DNA from: Alphaproteobacteria bacterium HGW-Alphaproteobacteria-3
GTDB lineage: Bacteria > Pseudomonadota > Alphaproteobacteria > Parvibaculales > Parvibaculaceae
NCBI GenBank assembly: GCA_002842875.1
Contig: PHEF01000006.1
Coordinates: 1 to 42,775 of the forward strand
DNA: 42,775 nt
Reading direction: 5' to 3'
In this document: piece by piece, positions 24,142 to 32,402 of the stretch
Layout of the letters: each line of letters begins with the position of its first letter
Position numbering within the stretch: the first letter of the stretch is position 1
Position numbers and translations under genes: made by a program
The notes under the pieces: model-generated
What the model was told of the DNA's origin: nothing
What the model saw: the letters and a program-made list of their open reading frames with translations, nothing else
Database searches by the model: none

Positions 24142-24507
24142 ATGAAGGCCATTCTCGCTACCGGTACGGTTCTCTTCGCTCTCACCGCGGCGTCCGCTTC
24201 GATGGCGGCGACGGCGCTCGATAGCGCAGTCGGCAATACGGTCTCGGTATCTGTCGACGGCAAGGAAACGCGCTACTACTTCAACGACAACGGCTCTGCT
24301 TCCCTCGCAACCTCGACGGGCGAGGCCGATGTCGGCACGTGGAAAGAGAACAACGGCCAGCTCTGCGTGTCCTGGCAGTCGGGCGGCGGCGAACAGTGCG
24401 TGGCACTGCAGGGCGGCGATGTCGGTGTAGGCCAGAAGTTCAGCTTCACCAATGCCGAAGGCGCACAGCGCGAAGCCGTCATCCTGGATGGCAAGGTACC
24501 GTTCTGA
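24142..24507 (+). CDS. Small exported protein, unknown
   Basis: The 121-residue protein has a signal peptide (MKAILATGTVLFALTAASASMAA) and a mature domain of about 98 residues that looks all-beta, with a single cysteine pair in GQLCVSWQSGGGEQCVAL. The spacing suggests a periplasmic disulfide. GGGAG six bases before the ATG supports the start. I do not recognise the family; the C-x11-C pattern in a small beta domain is reminiscent of DUF995-like proteins, but this is weak. It follows doxX after a hairpin and may belong to the same unit. Confidence 0.75.
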   Translation: MKAILATGTVLFALTAASASMAATALDSAVGNTVSVSVDGKETRYYFNDNGSASLATSTGEADVGTWKENNGQLCVSWQSGGGEQCVALQGGDVGVGQKFSFTNAEGAQREAVILDGKVPF

Positions 24508-24662
24508 TTCCAGCGGCGTCGAGGATGTGAGGTTTTCGGAACGGCCTTCAAGGTAACGTGCCGAACACGGCCGGATCCGGCGAACAGCACATTCTCGACA
24601 TCCGCGCCCCTGGCAAAGTCCCGCTCCAACCGGCGGCGGACTTGCCCGCGAGGGCCGTCGGA

Positions 24663-26189
24663 CTATGAGATGCGGGCTTTCTTCAGCCTGCGGCCGGCGG
24701 GCAGCCATGCGGTCGCCCGCGTTCCCTTTCCCAGCCTGCTCCTGATTTCAAGCGTGCCGCCATGCAGCTCCAGCAGGCGCTTGCTCAGCGGGATTCCGAG
24801 ACCGGCCCCCTGATGCGTCCGTGCGAGATGGCTGGCGACCTGCCCGAAGGGCTCGAAGACCATTTCCATCTTGTCGCCGGCAATGCCGATCCCCGTGTCG
24901 ACGACATCGACACCGATGTCACCGGTCGCCGATGTCCGGAGTTCGACGCGTATCTGCCCGCCTTCCGGCGTGAACTTGACCGCGTTGGCCACGAGATTGA
25001 GAACGACCTGCTTCAGAACGCGAGAATCCGCAAGAACGATGGCTTCAGCGCCCAAAACCGGTGCGGTCAGCGCAATGCCCTTCTCTCTCGCCTGAAGCGA
25101 AATGAGGTTCACGGCTTCCGTCACGATGTGGCCGATGTCGACTTCATCCTCGCTGAGTTCAAAGCGGCCCGCCTCGATGCGCGAAATATCGAGAAGGTCG
25201 TTGATGAGCGAGAGAAGGTGTTCGCCGCTTTTCCCGATATCGAGCACATATTCGTGGTAGCGATCGTCCTTGAACACGTCTCTTCCGTCGACGCTCAGCA
25301 GCTGGGAGAACCCGATAATCGCGTTGAGCGGTGTCCGGAGCTCGTGGCTCATGTTCGCCAGGAATGCGGATTTTGCATTGCTTGCCGCCTCGGCGGCGAC
25401 TTTCGCATCGCTCAGTTCCGCCGTGCGTTCTTCGACGCGCTGTTCCAGGGTCCGGTTCAGGCCGACAAGCCGGTCCTCCCGCTCCCGAACCGCCGCCAGC
25501 GCAACCGAAGTGGAGATGAGCAGCGAATTCGCATTCGATGTGAGAATGCCAAGTTCGTCCGGCCGCCCCGGAGGGGTCTGATGTTCCGCGGCCCTTTCGG
25601 GCTTGCGGGTAGCGAGCGAAATATTGTGGGCGAGCTGCACGAGGCGTTCGAGCACAACGCCTCGAAGCACGAACATCGTCGCCACCGTGACAACAAGAGA
25701 GATAATCGCAATCAGGCCACCGATCCGTACCAGGAACGCCTTCAGCTCTTCGGCCAGGAAAGGTGTATCGACGTCGAGTACAAGCCGGTAACCGGGCATC
25801 GCGGCGAAGGAGCGCGTGGCCGTCGCGGAAGAACGATCGTCCTGCCTGATCCCGTCGCCCCAGCCGGGAGCCGGCTCCGCAGGTGCGCCGGACAAGCGCC
25901 CTGCCGCGAAGGCGAACCCGCCTTCCGGATCGACGATTGCAAGACCTTTCAAGTCCGCTGTTCCCATGAGCGCCGATACGGCAAGCCGCATTTCCTCGCT
26001 GCCGACGCCGGGGCGGCCGGCAACTTCATATCCGGCTTCCACGGCGGCGGCGGCGGAATCGAACATCGAAACGAGCCGGTCCCGTTCGTAATTCCGGTAT
26101 GAAGGAATGAGAATGACCGCTTCGGCCATCAGGATGGCGAGGAAGACCATTGCGGTAATGCGCCAGCACAGGCGGCAGCGCACCAGCAT
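24663..26189 (-). CDS. Membrane sensor histidine kinase
   Basis: The kinase of about 508 residues has helix 1 (about 10-28), a periplasmic sensor domain of about 130 residues, helix 2 (about 158-180), a HAMP-like linker, and a coiled coil (LEQRVEERTAELSDAKVAAE). Then come the His box FLANMSHELRTPLNAIIGFS and the ATP-binding domain with VVDTGIGIAGDKMEMVFEPF and GAGLGIPLSKRLLEL. There is no receiver domain and no response regulator gene nearby. I took ATG 26187-26189, directly before helix 1; a TTG at 26271-26273 would add 28 residues. An ECF-type promoter (26332-26359) lies upstream, so the sigma factor at 34796 may control its amount. Confidence 0.88.
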   Translation of the reverse strand: MLVRCRLCWRITAMVFLAILMAEAVILIPSYRNYERDRLVSMFDSAAAAVEAGYEVAGRPGVGSEEMRLAVSALMGTADLKGLAIVDPEGGFAFAAGRLSGAPAEPAPGWGDGIRQDDRSSATATRSFAAMPGYRLVLDVDTPFLAEELKAFLVRIGGLIAIISLVVTVATMFVLRGVVLERLVQLAHNISLATRKPERAAEHQTPPGRPDELGILTSNANSLLISTSVALAAVREREDRLVGLNRTLEQRVEERTAELSDAKVAAEAASNAKSAFLANMSHELRTPLNAIIGFSQLLSVDGRDVFKDDRYHEYVLDIGKSGEHLLSLINDLLDISRIEAGRFELSEDEVDIGHIVTEAVNLISLQAREKGIALTAPVLGAEAIVLADSRVLKQVVLNLVANAVKFTPEGGQIRVELRTSATGDIGVDVVDTGIGIAGDKMEMVFEPFGQVASHLARTHQGAGLGIPLSKRLLELHGGTLEIRSRLGKGTRATAWLPAGRRLKKARIS

Positions 26190-26331
26190 GCCGCCGACGG
26201 ACGCTCGAATGTCGGGCCGATTGGCCGGAGAAGGCGCGACGGGAGCTCGCGCGGTGCGTGATGCTGACGTCAAGTTTCACATCTTGTGCTTGTGGGCCGC
26301 GAACTGCGCCATTCGGTGAGCGTTGCCGTGT

Positions 26332-26359
26332 TATTCGCGCGCACTGCGGAAAATGTTAC
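26332..26359 (-). promoter_or_regulatory. ECF (SigF-like) promoter of the histidine kinase
   Basis: On the minus strand GTAACA (26359-26354), a 16-base spacer, and CGAATA (26337-26332). This fits the GTAACC-N16-CGAA consensus reported for Caulobacter SigF with one change in the -35. It directs transcription into the kinase gene. The -35 overlaps a perfect 10-bp palindrome GTTACGTAAC (26355-26364). Confidence 0.6.
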
Positions 26360-26410
26360 GTAACGCGGGAGGCGCGACCGGGTCGGCCGCAATGCCATCG
26401 CGGCCGGAAG

Positions 26411-27490
26411 TTACTCTGCTTCGTCATGATTGAACTGCATGCCGATAATGGCGCCGGCGGGGAAGAAGGAACGATAGGCAAACGCGAACGTCACCTGATG
26501 GGGAATGTCGATCATCGCGTTTCGGACGCGCTGTTGAACGACGACATTTCCGACGTCTCTCCCGTCTGCAACGTTCCGCGCGTCGAGTGCCGATGCCTGT
26601 CCCGGCTCCCATTCGAGCACCACGCCATTCACGTCGAGGCGTTTTGCGGTGCGCAGATAGTCCAGCGCGACACCGGCGGGCGCGCCATCCAGCTCGAACA
26701 CCACGACGCGATCCATGGCGGCGAGAGGATATGTATTCACCTCCCCGGTCATGAACCCCGGCGCCGCGGCGCTGTCGTATCCGCCATAGGGATTGACCCC
26801 GTATTGCCGCGAATCCGGATCCTCGGGCACCAGGACCAAACCGGAGGGATGGCGCTGCTTGAATACGGCAAAGCTTTCGAGACGGGAGGGCACCATTTCG
26901 AGTTTGCGCCCCTGCAACGATCCTGCAATCGCACCGCCAGTGAACTGCTGCCACCAGGTCTCCGTCTGGCGGTCATACATGATCAGGTCGGAGTGCCGCA
27001 GAAGTCCGGTCGTGCCGAACTCGAGCACCTGACCGGCCATGCGCCGGTCGAACACGATCGACATGTTGCACAGCGGGCAATAAGTGACCGCGACCGGCAC
27101 GGAGCCGACCTCGTCATTGACGATCTCGTGCCACATCAGAATGCGCAACGGATAAGCGCGCGCATCGCCGGCGATTTCGATCGATATCACCGGCTCCCTG
27201 TCGCGCAATCGGGATGCCCATTCGCCCGCCCGCCCGTTCTTCAGGCGCACAAACCGGGGATCGTCTATCGAGGGAATGCCGTCCCTGGGAGGTCCGCCGG
27301 ACAAAATTTCGTCCGCCGAAATCTCGACCGAGGAGAAGTCGGTGTTTGGCCAGGCGTTGGAAAAACGCCCCTTGAAATCCGATGCGTAAGGCGACTTCGG
27401 CGCATCCTGCGCGAGCGATGCCGCAACAGTGCCGGACATGACAAGCACGGCGGAAAGGCCAATCAGAAAAATACGTCGCAACCGGATCAT
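26411..27490 (-). CDS. DUF3179 exported protein
   Basis: The 359-residue protein has a signal peptide (LRRIFLIGLSAVLVMSGTVAASLA) and the DUF3179 core: a DDPRFV start, AYPLRILMWHEIVNDEVG, the cysteine motif VTYCPLCNMSIVFDRRM (about residues 143-159), and a WWQQFTGGAIAGSL stretch. The CPxCN motif in a periplasmic protein suggests metal or redox binding; the family has no proven function. I chose ATG 27488-27490, which begins the signal peptide; a TTG 12 codons upstream is less likely. Its neighbourhood of thiol and metal genes fits such a role. Confidence 0.9.
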   Translation of the reverse strand: MIRLRRIFLIGLSAVLVMSGTVAASLAQDAPKSPYASDFKGRFSNAWPNTDFSSVEISADEILSGGPPRDGIPSIDDPRFVRLKNGRAGEWASRLRDREPVISIEIAGDARAYPLRILMWHEIVNDEVGSVPVAVTYCPLCNMSIVFDRRMAGQVLEFGTTGLLRHSDLIMYDRQTETWWQQFTGGAIAGSLQGRKLEMVPSRLESFAVFKQRHPSGLVLVPEDPDSRQYGVNPYGGYDSAAAPGFMTGEVNTYPLAAMDRVVVFELDGAPAGVALDYLRTAKRLDVNGVVLEWEPGQASALDARNVADGRDVGNVVVQQRVRNAMIDIPHQVTFAFAYRSFFPAGAIIGMQFNHDEAE

Positions 27491-27743
27491 GCTACACTGA
27501 CTCTTGAAATTTTCATCTCCGGCCAAGCGAACCGGAGGATAACCCTACAGCCGCAATGCTCCGCGGCGCGTTCACCATCCGGAGACGGATGTTCACCTGT
27601 TCGTGACTCACCGGGCATGCCGAACGGCAATTCCGCCCACGGCTTTCCGTTCACAAAAGCGTGATTTCCGGCACCGCGGCGAGGATCGATATCAAGAAAT
27701 ACCCGCTATAACCGCTCGGCCCGCAACAACACAGGCATACCCC

Positions 27744-28352
27744 ATGTCCAGACTGCCCCCCATCGACCGTGCTTCGGCTCCCCGGGAGCTCGACCCGATT
27801 TTCACGATGATCGAATCCGCGATGGGGTTTCTTCCAAACAGCCTTCTGATCATGGCCAGACGGCCGGAGCTGGTTCAGGCATTTGCCGGACTTGCCGCGG
27901 CGGTGAACCTGAATTCCGACCTGCCCCCCGGTCTCAACGGGATGGTCTCCTACATGTGCAGCTACGCCGCGGGCTGCCGGTACTGTCAGGCGCATACGCA
28001 TCACTCGGCGCATCGCGCCGGCCTCGACACGGAGAAACTCGAGGCCATATGGGAATACGAGACCCATCCCTCGTTCAGCGAGGCCGAACGCGCCGCGTTG
28101 CGCTTTGCGCAGGCGGCCGGGCAAACGCCGAACGCGGTGACCGATGCGGATTTCGAGGACCTGCGGAAGTTCTATTCGGAAAAGCAGATACTTCAGATCG
28201 TTGCCGTCATCTCTCTGTTCGGCTTTCTCAACCGCTGGAACGACACGCTGGGAACGCCGCTCGAGGCTGAGCCGCTCGCTTATGCGAAGGAGACGCTGGC
28301 CGCGAAAGACTGGAGCGCCGGCAAGCACGATCCCGCCGGGACAGCCACGTAA
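27744..28352 (+). CDS. Carboxymuconolactone decarboxylase-family (AhpD-like) protein
   Basis: The 202-residue, all-helical protein has an AhpD-type active site AAGCRYCQAHTHHSAHRAG (about residues 74-92), with the CxxC pair and following histidines that give peroxide or thiol reductase activity in this family. The N-terminal part MIESAMGFLPNSLLIMARRP is typical of the larger, peroxidase-related members. The start at 27744 follows a 250-bp space (27491-27743) that holds a small GGTGAACATCCG/CGGATGGTGAAC inverted repeat and no gene I can support. It is probably cytoplasmic. Confidence 0.88.
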   Translation: MSRLPPIDRASAPRELDPIFTMIESAMGFLPNSLLIMARRPELVQAFAGLAAAVNLNSDLPPGLNGMVSYMCSYAAGCRYCQAHTHHSAHRAGLDTEKLEAIWEYETHPSFSEAERAALRFAQAAGQTPNAVTDADFEDLRKFYSEKQILQIVAVISLFGFLNRWNDTLGTPLEAEPLAYAKETLAAKDWSAGKHDPAGTAT

Positions 28353-28412
28353 AGCGGGACGGGGCGGACCGCTTCGTATTCGGCAACCATCGGCGGTTGT
28401 TGGCTTTTCGGG

Positions 28413-28440
28413 GTAACATTCTTCGGCGGCGCAACGAAAA
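28413..28440 (+). promoter_or_regulatory. ECF (SigF-like) promoter of the thioredoxin-CcdA pair
   Basis: GTAACA (28413-28418), a 16-base spacer, and CGAAAA (28435-28440). The spacing is identical to the promoters at 26332 and 33450. The expected transcript start near 28447 lies 33 bp before the thioredoxin ATG. Confidence 0.6.
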
Positions 28441-28479
28441 GCAGCCTTGAGAAATCCACGGACTCAGCGAGATATTCAC

Positions 28480-28896
28480 ATGCACACCGCCCTTCGCTCC
28501 GCTCTTGCCGCTTCTCTGCTGCTCCTTGCATCCGCCGTCCCCGCCCTGTCCGCTACATGGACCGCCTTCTCGCAGCAGGCGTTCGACCGGGCGCAGGCGC
28601 AGGGACAAACCATTGTCGTGGATGTCTATGCGGACTGGTGCCCGACCTGCAAGGTGCAGGAGCCGATCCTTGAGGAGCTCGCAAGCAACCCGCTGTTGGA
28701 GGAGGCGCTGCTTTTGCGCGTCGACTTCGACATCGAGAAAGACTTTCTCGCGGAACATCGCATTCCCCGCCAATCGACGGTTGTCGTCTTCACCGGCGGC
28801 GAGGAGGTTTCCCGCAGCATAGCGGAGACCAATCGCGAAAGACTGCGCGCCGCCGTCCTTCGCGGTCTGGTCGAAGATACCGGGACCGTCGAGTGA
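28480..28896 (+). CDS. Exported thioredoxin-family protein
   Basis: The 138-residue protein has a signal peptide (LRSALAASLLLLASAVPALSA) and a thioredoxin fold with the active site YADWCPTCKVQEP (about residues 46-58). It resembles the C-terminal domain of DsbD: a conserved cis-Pro should be in RIPRQSTVVVF (about 98). It probably acts in the periplasm as a reductant that receives electrons from the membrane protein encoded 19 bp downstream. The ATG at 28480 is preferred because the predicted promoter would start the message at about 28447. Confidence 0.88.
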   Translation: MHTALRSALAASLLLLASAVPALSATWTAFSQQAFDRAQAQGQTIVVDVYADWCPTCKVQEPILEELASNPLLEEALLLRVDFDIEKDFLAEHRIPRQSTVVVFTGGEEVSRSIAETNRERLRAAVLRGLVEDTGTVE

Positions 28897-28915
28897 GCAT
28901 GGGCCGGTCAGCCGG

Positions 28916-29632
28916 ATGACACCCGTCTTCCTCGCCTTTCTTGCCGGAGCGCTCACGCTCCTCAACCCGTGCGTTCTTCCGCTGCTTCCCATCGTGGTGG
29001 GAACGGCGTTTCAGGAAAACCGCTGGGGACCGGTTGCGCTCGCCGCGGGTCTTACCGCGTCGTTCACCCTTATCGGCATTCCCGTTCTAGCCTTCGGTTT
29101 CTCGCTTGGCATCGACACCGAAACGGTGAGACAGCTTGGCGCATATCTGCTGATCGCTTTCGGGATCGTTCTCGCGGTCCCGGCATTCCAGGCCGTCCTG
29201 GCGGCAAAGCTCGCGCCGCTGGTCTCGGGTGCCGGCGGCATGGCCGCGAAGATCGCCGCACCCGGTCTTGCCGGTCAGTTCACCATCGGGGCGCTTCTCG
29301 GCATTGTCTGGGCGCCCTGCGCCGGCCCGACGCTCGGCGCCGCCATCGCAAGCGCCAGTCAGGCCCGCGACCTCACCTCGTCTTTCGTCATTTTCGGCTT
29401 TTTCGGTATCGGCGTTTCGGCGGCCTTGCTTGTCTTCGCCTATGCCTCCCGCGCGACCCTTGCAAAACGCAAGCAGGGATTGCAGCGCTTCTCGAACTGG
29501 GCAAAGCCCGTTTTCGGCGCGCTGCTTGTCATCGTGGGCGGTATGATCGTCACGGGGTACGACAAGGTGCTGGAGGCGGTGCTGCTCGACGCCATGCCAT
29601 CATGGCTTATTCGGCTGACCACCTCGGTCTGA
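28916..29632 (+). CDS. CcdA/DsbD-type thiol electron transporter
   Basis: The 238-residue membrane protein has six helices in the CcdA arrangement. One conserved cysteine is in LLNPCVLPLLPIV (about residue 20) and the other in IVWAPCAGPTLGAAI (about 137). CcdA and the DsbD membrane domain move electrons from cytoplasmic thioredoxin to periplasmic thiol proteins. The exported thioredoxin next door is the natural acceptor, so the two genes rebuild DsbD as separate parts. Both probably come from the ECF promoter at 28413. Confidence 0.92.
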   Translation: MTPVFLAFLAGALTLLNPCVLPLLPIVVGTAFQENRWGPVALAAGLTASFTLIGIPVLAFGFSLGIDTETVRQLGAYLLIAFGIVLAVPAFQAVLAAKLAPLVSGAGGMAAKIAAPGLAGQFTIGALLGIVWAPCAGPTLGAAIASASQARDLTSSFVIFGFFGIGVSAALLVFAYASRATLAKRKQGLQRFSNWAKPVFGALLVIVGGMIVTGYDKVLEAVLLDAMPSWLIRLTTSV

Positions 29633-29676
29633 CCCCCCGGCGAGCTCCGGCCGGTGCGACGGAGCGGCCAGCGCGG

Positions 29677-30363
29677 TCAGCGCAGGGGTGGGTTGTTGCC
29701 CTGAGATAGCTCCAGACGGCGGGCTGTAACAAGCGCCACTTCCATATCCCGGTCGGACAGCTCCACGCCCAGGCGCTCCTTCGCTTCCTTCGCAACAAGC
29801 GGGAAGCCGTGGCGGTCCGCCAGTTCGTAGTATGAATACGCCAGTAACTTGTCGCTTCCCGCAGCCGATCCGGTTTCGTGGATCCTGCCGAGGCTGTATT
29901 CCGCGGCGGCATGCCCCTGCTGGGCCGCAGCCATGTACCAGAGCATCGCCCGAACCGGATCCGCCTCGTCGAGCGTTCCATCCTCATAGATCGCGCCCAG
30001 TTCGAACTGCGCCCGTGCTTCTCCCCGCACGGCGCTCGCGGTCAGTAGCTCCAGCGCCCGGGCGGAATCGTATTCGACCACTTTCGCGTCGATGTATTCG
30101 ACAGCCATCCTGTAGACGGCGCCCGAATCGGCTTCCTCCAGGAAGGCGCAATGCCACGCCGTCATCGCTTCGGGATAAAAGCCCCGATGATAGAGCCGCT
30201 CGCCGAGCGCCTCCGAGAAACTGCCATCGAAGTCCACGTCCGAGAAGGTCGCGCATTCGTCTTCGATTTCCGTCGCGGACGCGGCCGTTGCCGGCATCTG
30301 CATGGCGGCGAAAAGTGTCAGCGCGACCTGTAAAATCGCAAGCCGGCGAGACATGTCGATCAT
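29677..30363 (-). CDS. Exported Sel1-repeat protein
   Basis: The 228-residue protein has a signal peptide (RRLAILQVALTLFAAMQMPATA) and then Sel1/TPR-like helical repeats, such as ARALELLTASAVRGEARAQF, ELGAIYEDGTLDEADPVRAM and AAAEYSLGRIHETGS. Such repeats mediate protein contacts in the periplasm. ATG 30361-30363 has GGAG nine bases upstream and is preferred over longer frames. It converges on the CcdA-like gene with 44 bp between. Two large hairpins lie upstream, in the divergent gap before the patatin operon. Confidence 0.85.
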   Translation of the reverse strand: MIDMSRRLAILQVALTLFAAMQMPATAASATEIEDECATFSDVDFDGSFSEALGERLYHRGFYPEAMTAWHCAFLEEADSGAVYRMAVEYIDAKVVEYDSARALELLTASAVRGEARAQFELGAIYEDGTLDEADPVRAMLWYMAAAQQGHAAAEYSLGRIHETGSAAGSDKLLAYSYYELADRHGFPLVAKEAKERLGVELSDRDMEVALVTARRLELSQGNNPPLR

Positions 30364-30421
30364 TTCTTTTCTCCAGGAAGGGGGGAACCAGGACTTCGAC
30401 AAGGGCGCGCCGGGTGCGATC

Positions 30422-30474
30422 TGCCGCCGCTCGTCCGGACAGCGGAGGGTCCGGTGGGGGCACGAGCGGCGGCA
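30422..30474. repeat. Large stem-loop in divergent gap
   Basis: TGCCGCCGCTCGT (30422-30434) and ACGAGCGGCGGCA (30462-30474) form a perfect 13-bp stem. Inside it CCGGAC pairs with GTCCGG. It lies 59 bp upstream of the Sel1 gene start, in a 345-bp space between divergent genes (30364-30708). A second hairpin follows at 30486. The rest of the space shows no gene; the promoters of both neighbours must be here. Confidence 0.6.
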
Positions 30475-30485
30475 TGTCGCGGGTT

Positions 30486-30523
30486 CGTTCGCCTCCATGC
30501 TTTTCCGAGGAGCGAGGCGAACG
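30486..30523. repeat. Second stem-loop in divergent gap
   Basis: CGTTCGCCTC (30486-30495) and GAGGCGAACG (30514-30523) form a perfect 10-bp stem around an 18-base loop. It stands 11 bp beyond the larger stem-loop at 30422-30474. Confidence 0.55.
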
Positions 30524-30708
30524 AGGTAGCCAGGACAATCTGCGATAGGGGGTGACTTTCGCAGGCTGGCATGACAACAAATTCGCCTGCACGGCGGTGG
30601 AAGTTACCTCCTGCCTTTCACGAAGGTGTGAGGTTCCCCTTTCTCTCGCATCCACTAGTCTCGACATCGAAATCGCCCTTTTGCGCTCCACCCTACCGGC
30701 CAGGGACA

Positions 30709-32091
30709 GTGAACAAAAAGACACATCGCAGTATGACCCGGCTGGCAGGGGTGCTCGTTTCCCTCCTTGCCCTGGCCGGCTGCACCACGCGCAACTGGAA
30801 TGCCCCGGCAGAGATTTCGGAAGCACATGGCAGCGAACCGGTGCGGCACTGCTCGCCCCGGGGCAAGGCGAACGAACTCTACGTCATCCTCGCCTTTTCG
30901 GGCGGCGGGATGCGCTCGGCGGCGATGTCCTACGGGCTTCTCGAAACCCTGCGCGACACGACAATCTCCATTGGCGGAACGGAACACAAACTGATCGACG
31001 AGATCGACGTCGTGACATCCGTGTCCGGCGGCAGCTTCACGGCTGCCTATTACGGACTTTTCGGGGAGCGGATATTCGAGGACTACGAAACACGCTTCCT
31101 CAAGCGCGACGTCCAGGGGGAAATGCTTGCGCGGCTCGCGAACCCCCTGTCGCTTGGCGCTCTGACCTCCGAAAACCTCAATCGCAGCGACCTTGCGGCG
31201 GACTGGCTCGACTCCGAGATTTTCGAGGGAAAGACCTTTTCGTCGATGCGCGGGCTGGATCTGCCCTGCACCATCATCAACGCCAGCGACCTGAACACCG
31301 GCCTGACCTTCTCATTCGTTCAGCAGCAATTCGACTTCCTCTGCTCGGATCTCGACCGCTATCCGGTCGCGAACGCTGTGCTTGCGTCGTCTGCCGTGCC
31401 CGTGTTCTTCGCGCCGATCCCGTTGCGAAATTACGCTCAGGATTGCGCCCAGCGGCACAAACCCTGGGTCGAGGAGGCTCTGAAACGGCGGAACCGGGAA
31501 TCGGGTGCGTATCATGTGGCGCGGCAGCTCGAGCGTTACCTCGACCCGGATCGCATGCCGGTCGTTCGTCTTGTCGATGGCGGCGTGACGGACAACCTCG
31601 GCATTCGAGGCTCCATCATGAGTCCCGTTCTGCACCGCGGAGATGTGCCCAGCATGCAGGGTGCGTTCACGAAATCGTCCCTCGACCAGGTGACGCAAGT
31701 CCTGGTCATCATTTCGAACGCGCAAAGCTACAAGCCTTATGAATGGTCGACCGAGGGGCGGGAACCCGGAATCGTTTCCACGACGATTGCCTCCTTCGAT
31801 GCAGCGCTCAACCTTCTGAATACCAATACGGTGGCGGAGGCGCGGCGAAGCTTTCAGGACTGGGAGAGGATGGTCAACAATCGCCGGGCGCCGCGCGAAG
31901 CGAAAGTGCGCGTCCATTTTGTGAGCCTCACACTTGAAGACATCGAGGACGCCGCGGAGAGGGAATGGTTCAATGCCATCCCGACTTCGCTTTCGCTGGA
32001 AGAAAACGAAGTCGATGCGTTGAAGGCGCTGCCGAAACGGCTCCTGGCAAAATCGTCCGACTTTGAACGGTTCCGGCTTACGCTGCCATGA
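30709..32091 (+). CDS. Patatin-like phospholipase lipoprotein
   Basis: The protein of about 460 residues has a lipoprotein signal ending in LALAGC, followed by a patatin domain. The oxyanion loop is FSGGGMRSAAMSYGL (about residue 63), the nucleophile elbow is VSGGSFTAAYYG (Ser in GGS, about 107), and the catalytic Asp is in VDGGVTDNLG (about 290). Patatins hydrolyse acyl esters of phospholipids with a Ser-Asp dyad. Anchored to a membrane in the envelope, it may remodel lipids. The GTG at 30709 gives a KK-bearing signal peptide; the ATG at 30733 is the alternative. It heads an operon with two further genes. Confidence 0.88.
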   Translation: MNKKTHRSMTRLAGVLVSLLALAGCTTRNWNAPAEISEAHGSEPVRHCSPRGKANELYVILAFSGGGMRSAAMSYGLLETLRDTTISIGGTEHKLIDEIDVVTSVSGGSFTAAYYGLFGERIFEDYETRFLKRDVQGEMLARLANPLSLGALTSENLNRSDLAADWLDSEIFEGKTFSSMRGLDLPCTIINASDLNTGLTFSFVQQQFDFLCSDLDRYPVANAVLASSAVPVFFAPIPLRNYAQDCAQRHKPWVEEALKRRNRESGAYHVARQLERYLDPDRMPVVRLVDGGVTDNLGIRGSIMSPVLHRGDVPSMQGAFTKSSLDQVTQVLVIISNAQSYKPYEWSTEGREPGIVSTTIASFDAALNLLNTNTVAEARRSFQDWERMVNNRRAPREAKVRVHFVSLTLEDIEDAAEREWFNAIPTSLSLEENEVDALKALPKRLLAKSSDFERFRLTLP

Positions 32092-32162
32092 CCGGCCCTT
32101 CGTACCGGACATCCGAACTCGCCGATAGCCGGCGAACGACAACGACAAATGGACACCGAATC

Positions 32163-32402
32163 ATGGTCGCGATAGACGCGGAAGCACTGAAGAGAACCTT
32201 CTCCCGACGAGAGTCCTTGCGGGCTCTTCGCGTGGCGCTGGTTGTCGGCACCATCCTGAATGTCATCAATCAGGGTGCATCCGTTCTCGCCACCGGCGAG
32301 ATGGATATATTGCGCGGCGCGCTGACCTACATGGTGCCCTTCTTCGTCGCGTCCTATGGCGCATACGGAGCCTATAGCGGCGACAACCGAAATGAACACT
32401 GA
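32163..32402 (+). CDS. NrtS-like small membrane protein
   Basis: The protein of about 79 residues has two hydrophobic helices (ALRVALVVGTILNVINQGAS and GALTYMVPFFVASYGAYGAY). This matches the small family annotated as nitrate/nitrite transporter NrtS, including the conserved NxxNQG and VPFxVxxYG parts. I used the ATG at 32163, which gives the usual family length. An ATG at 32088 overlaps the patatin stop as ATGA and would add 25 polar residues; that overlap is a fair argument for the longer form. The assignment to nitrate transport is by family name only. Confidence 0.7.
   Translation: MVAIDAEALKRTFSRRESLRALRVALVVGTILNVINQGASVLATGEMDILRGALTYMVPFFVASYGAYGAYSGDNRNEH

Noticed and set aside
24508..24662. 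Minus-strand frame reaching into the gap after the small exported protein
   Set aside because: It has no ribosome site or recognisable product, and the region is better read as intergenic sequence between two genes that converge.
30630..30655. GTTACC followed by CGAA upstream of the patatin gene
   Set aside because: The spacing is about 12 bases instead of the 16 seen in the three accepted promoters.
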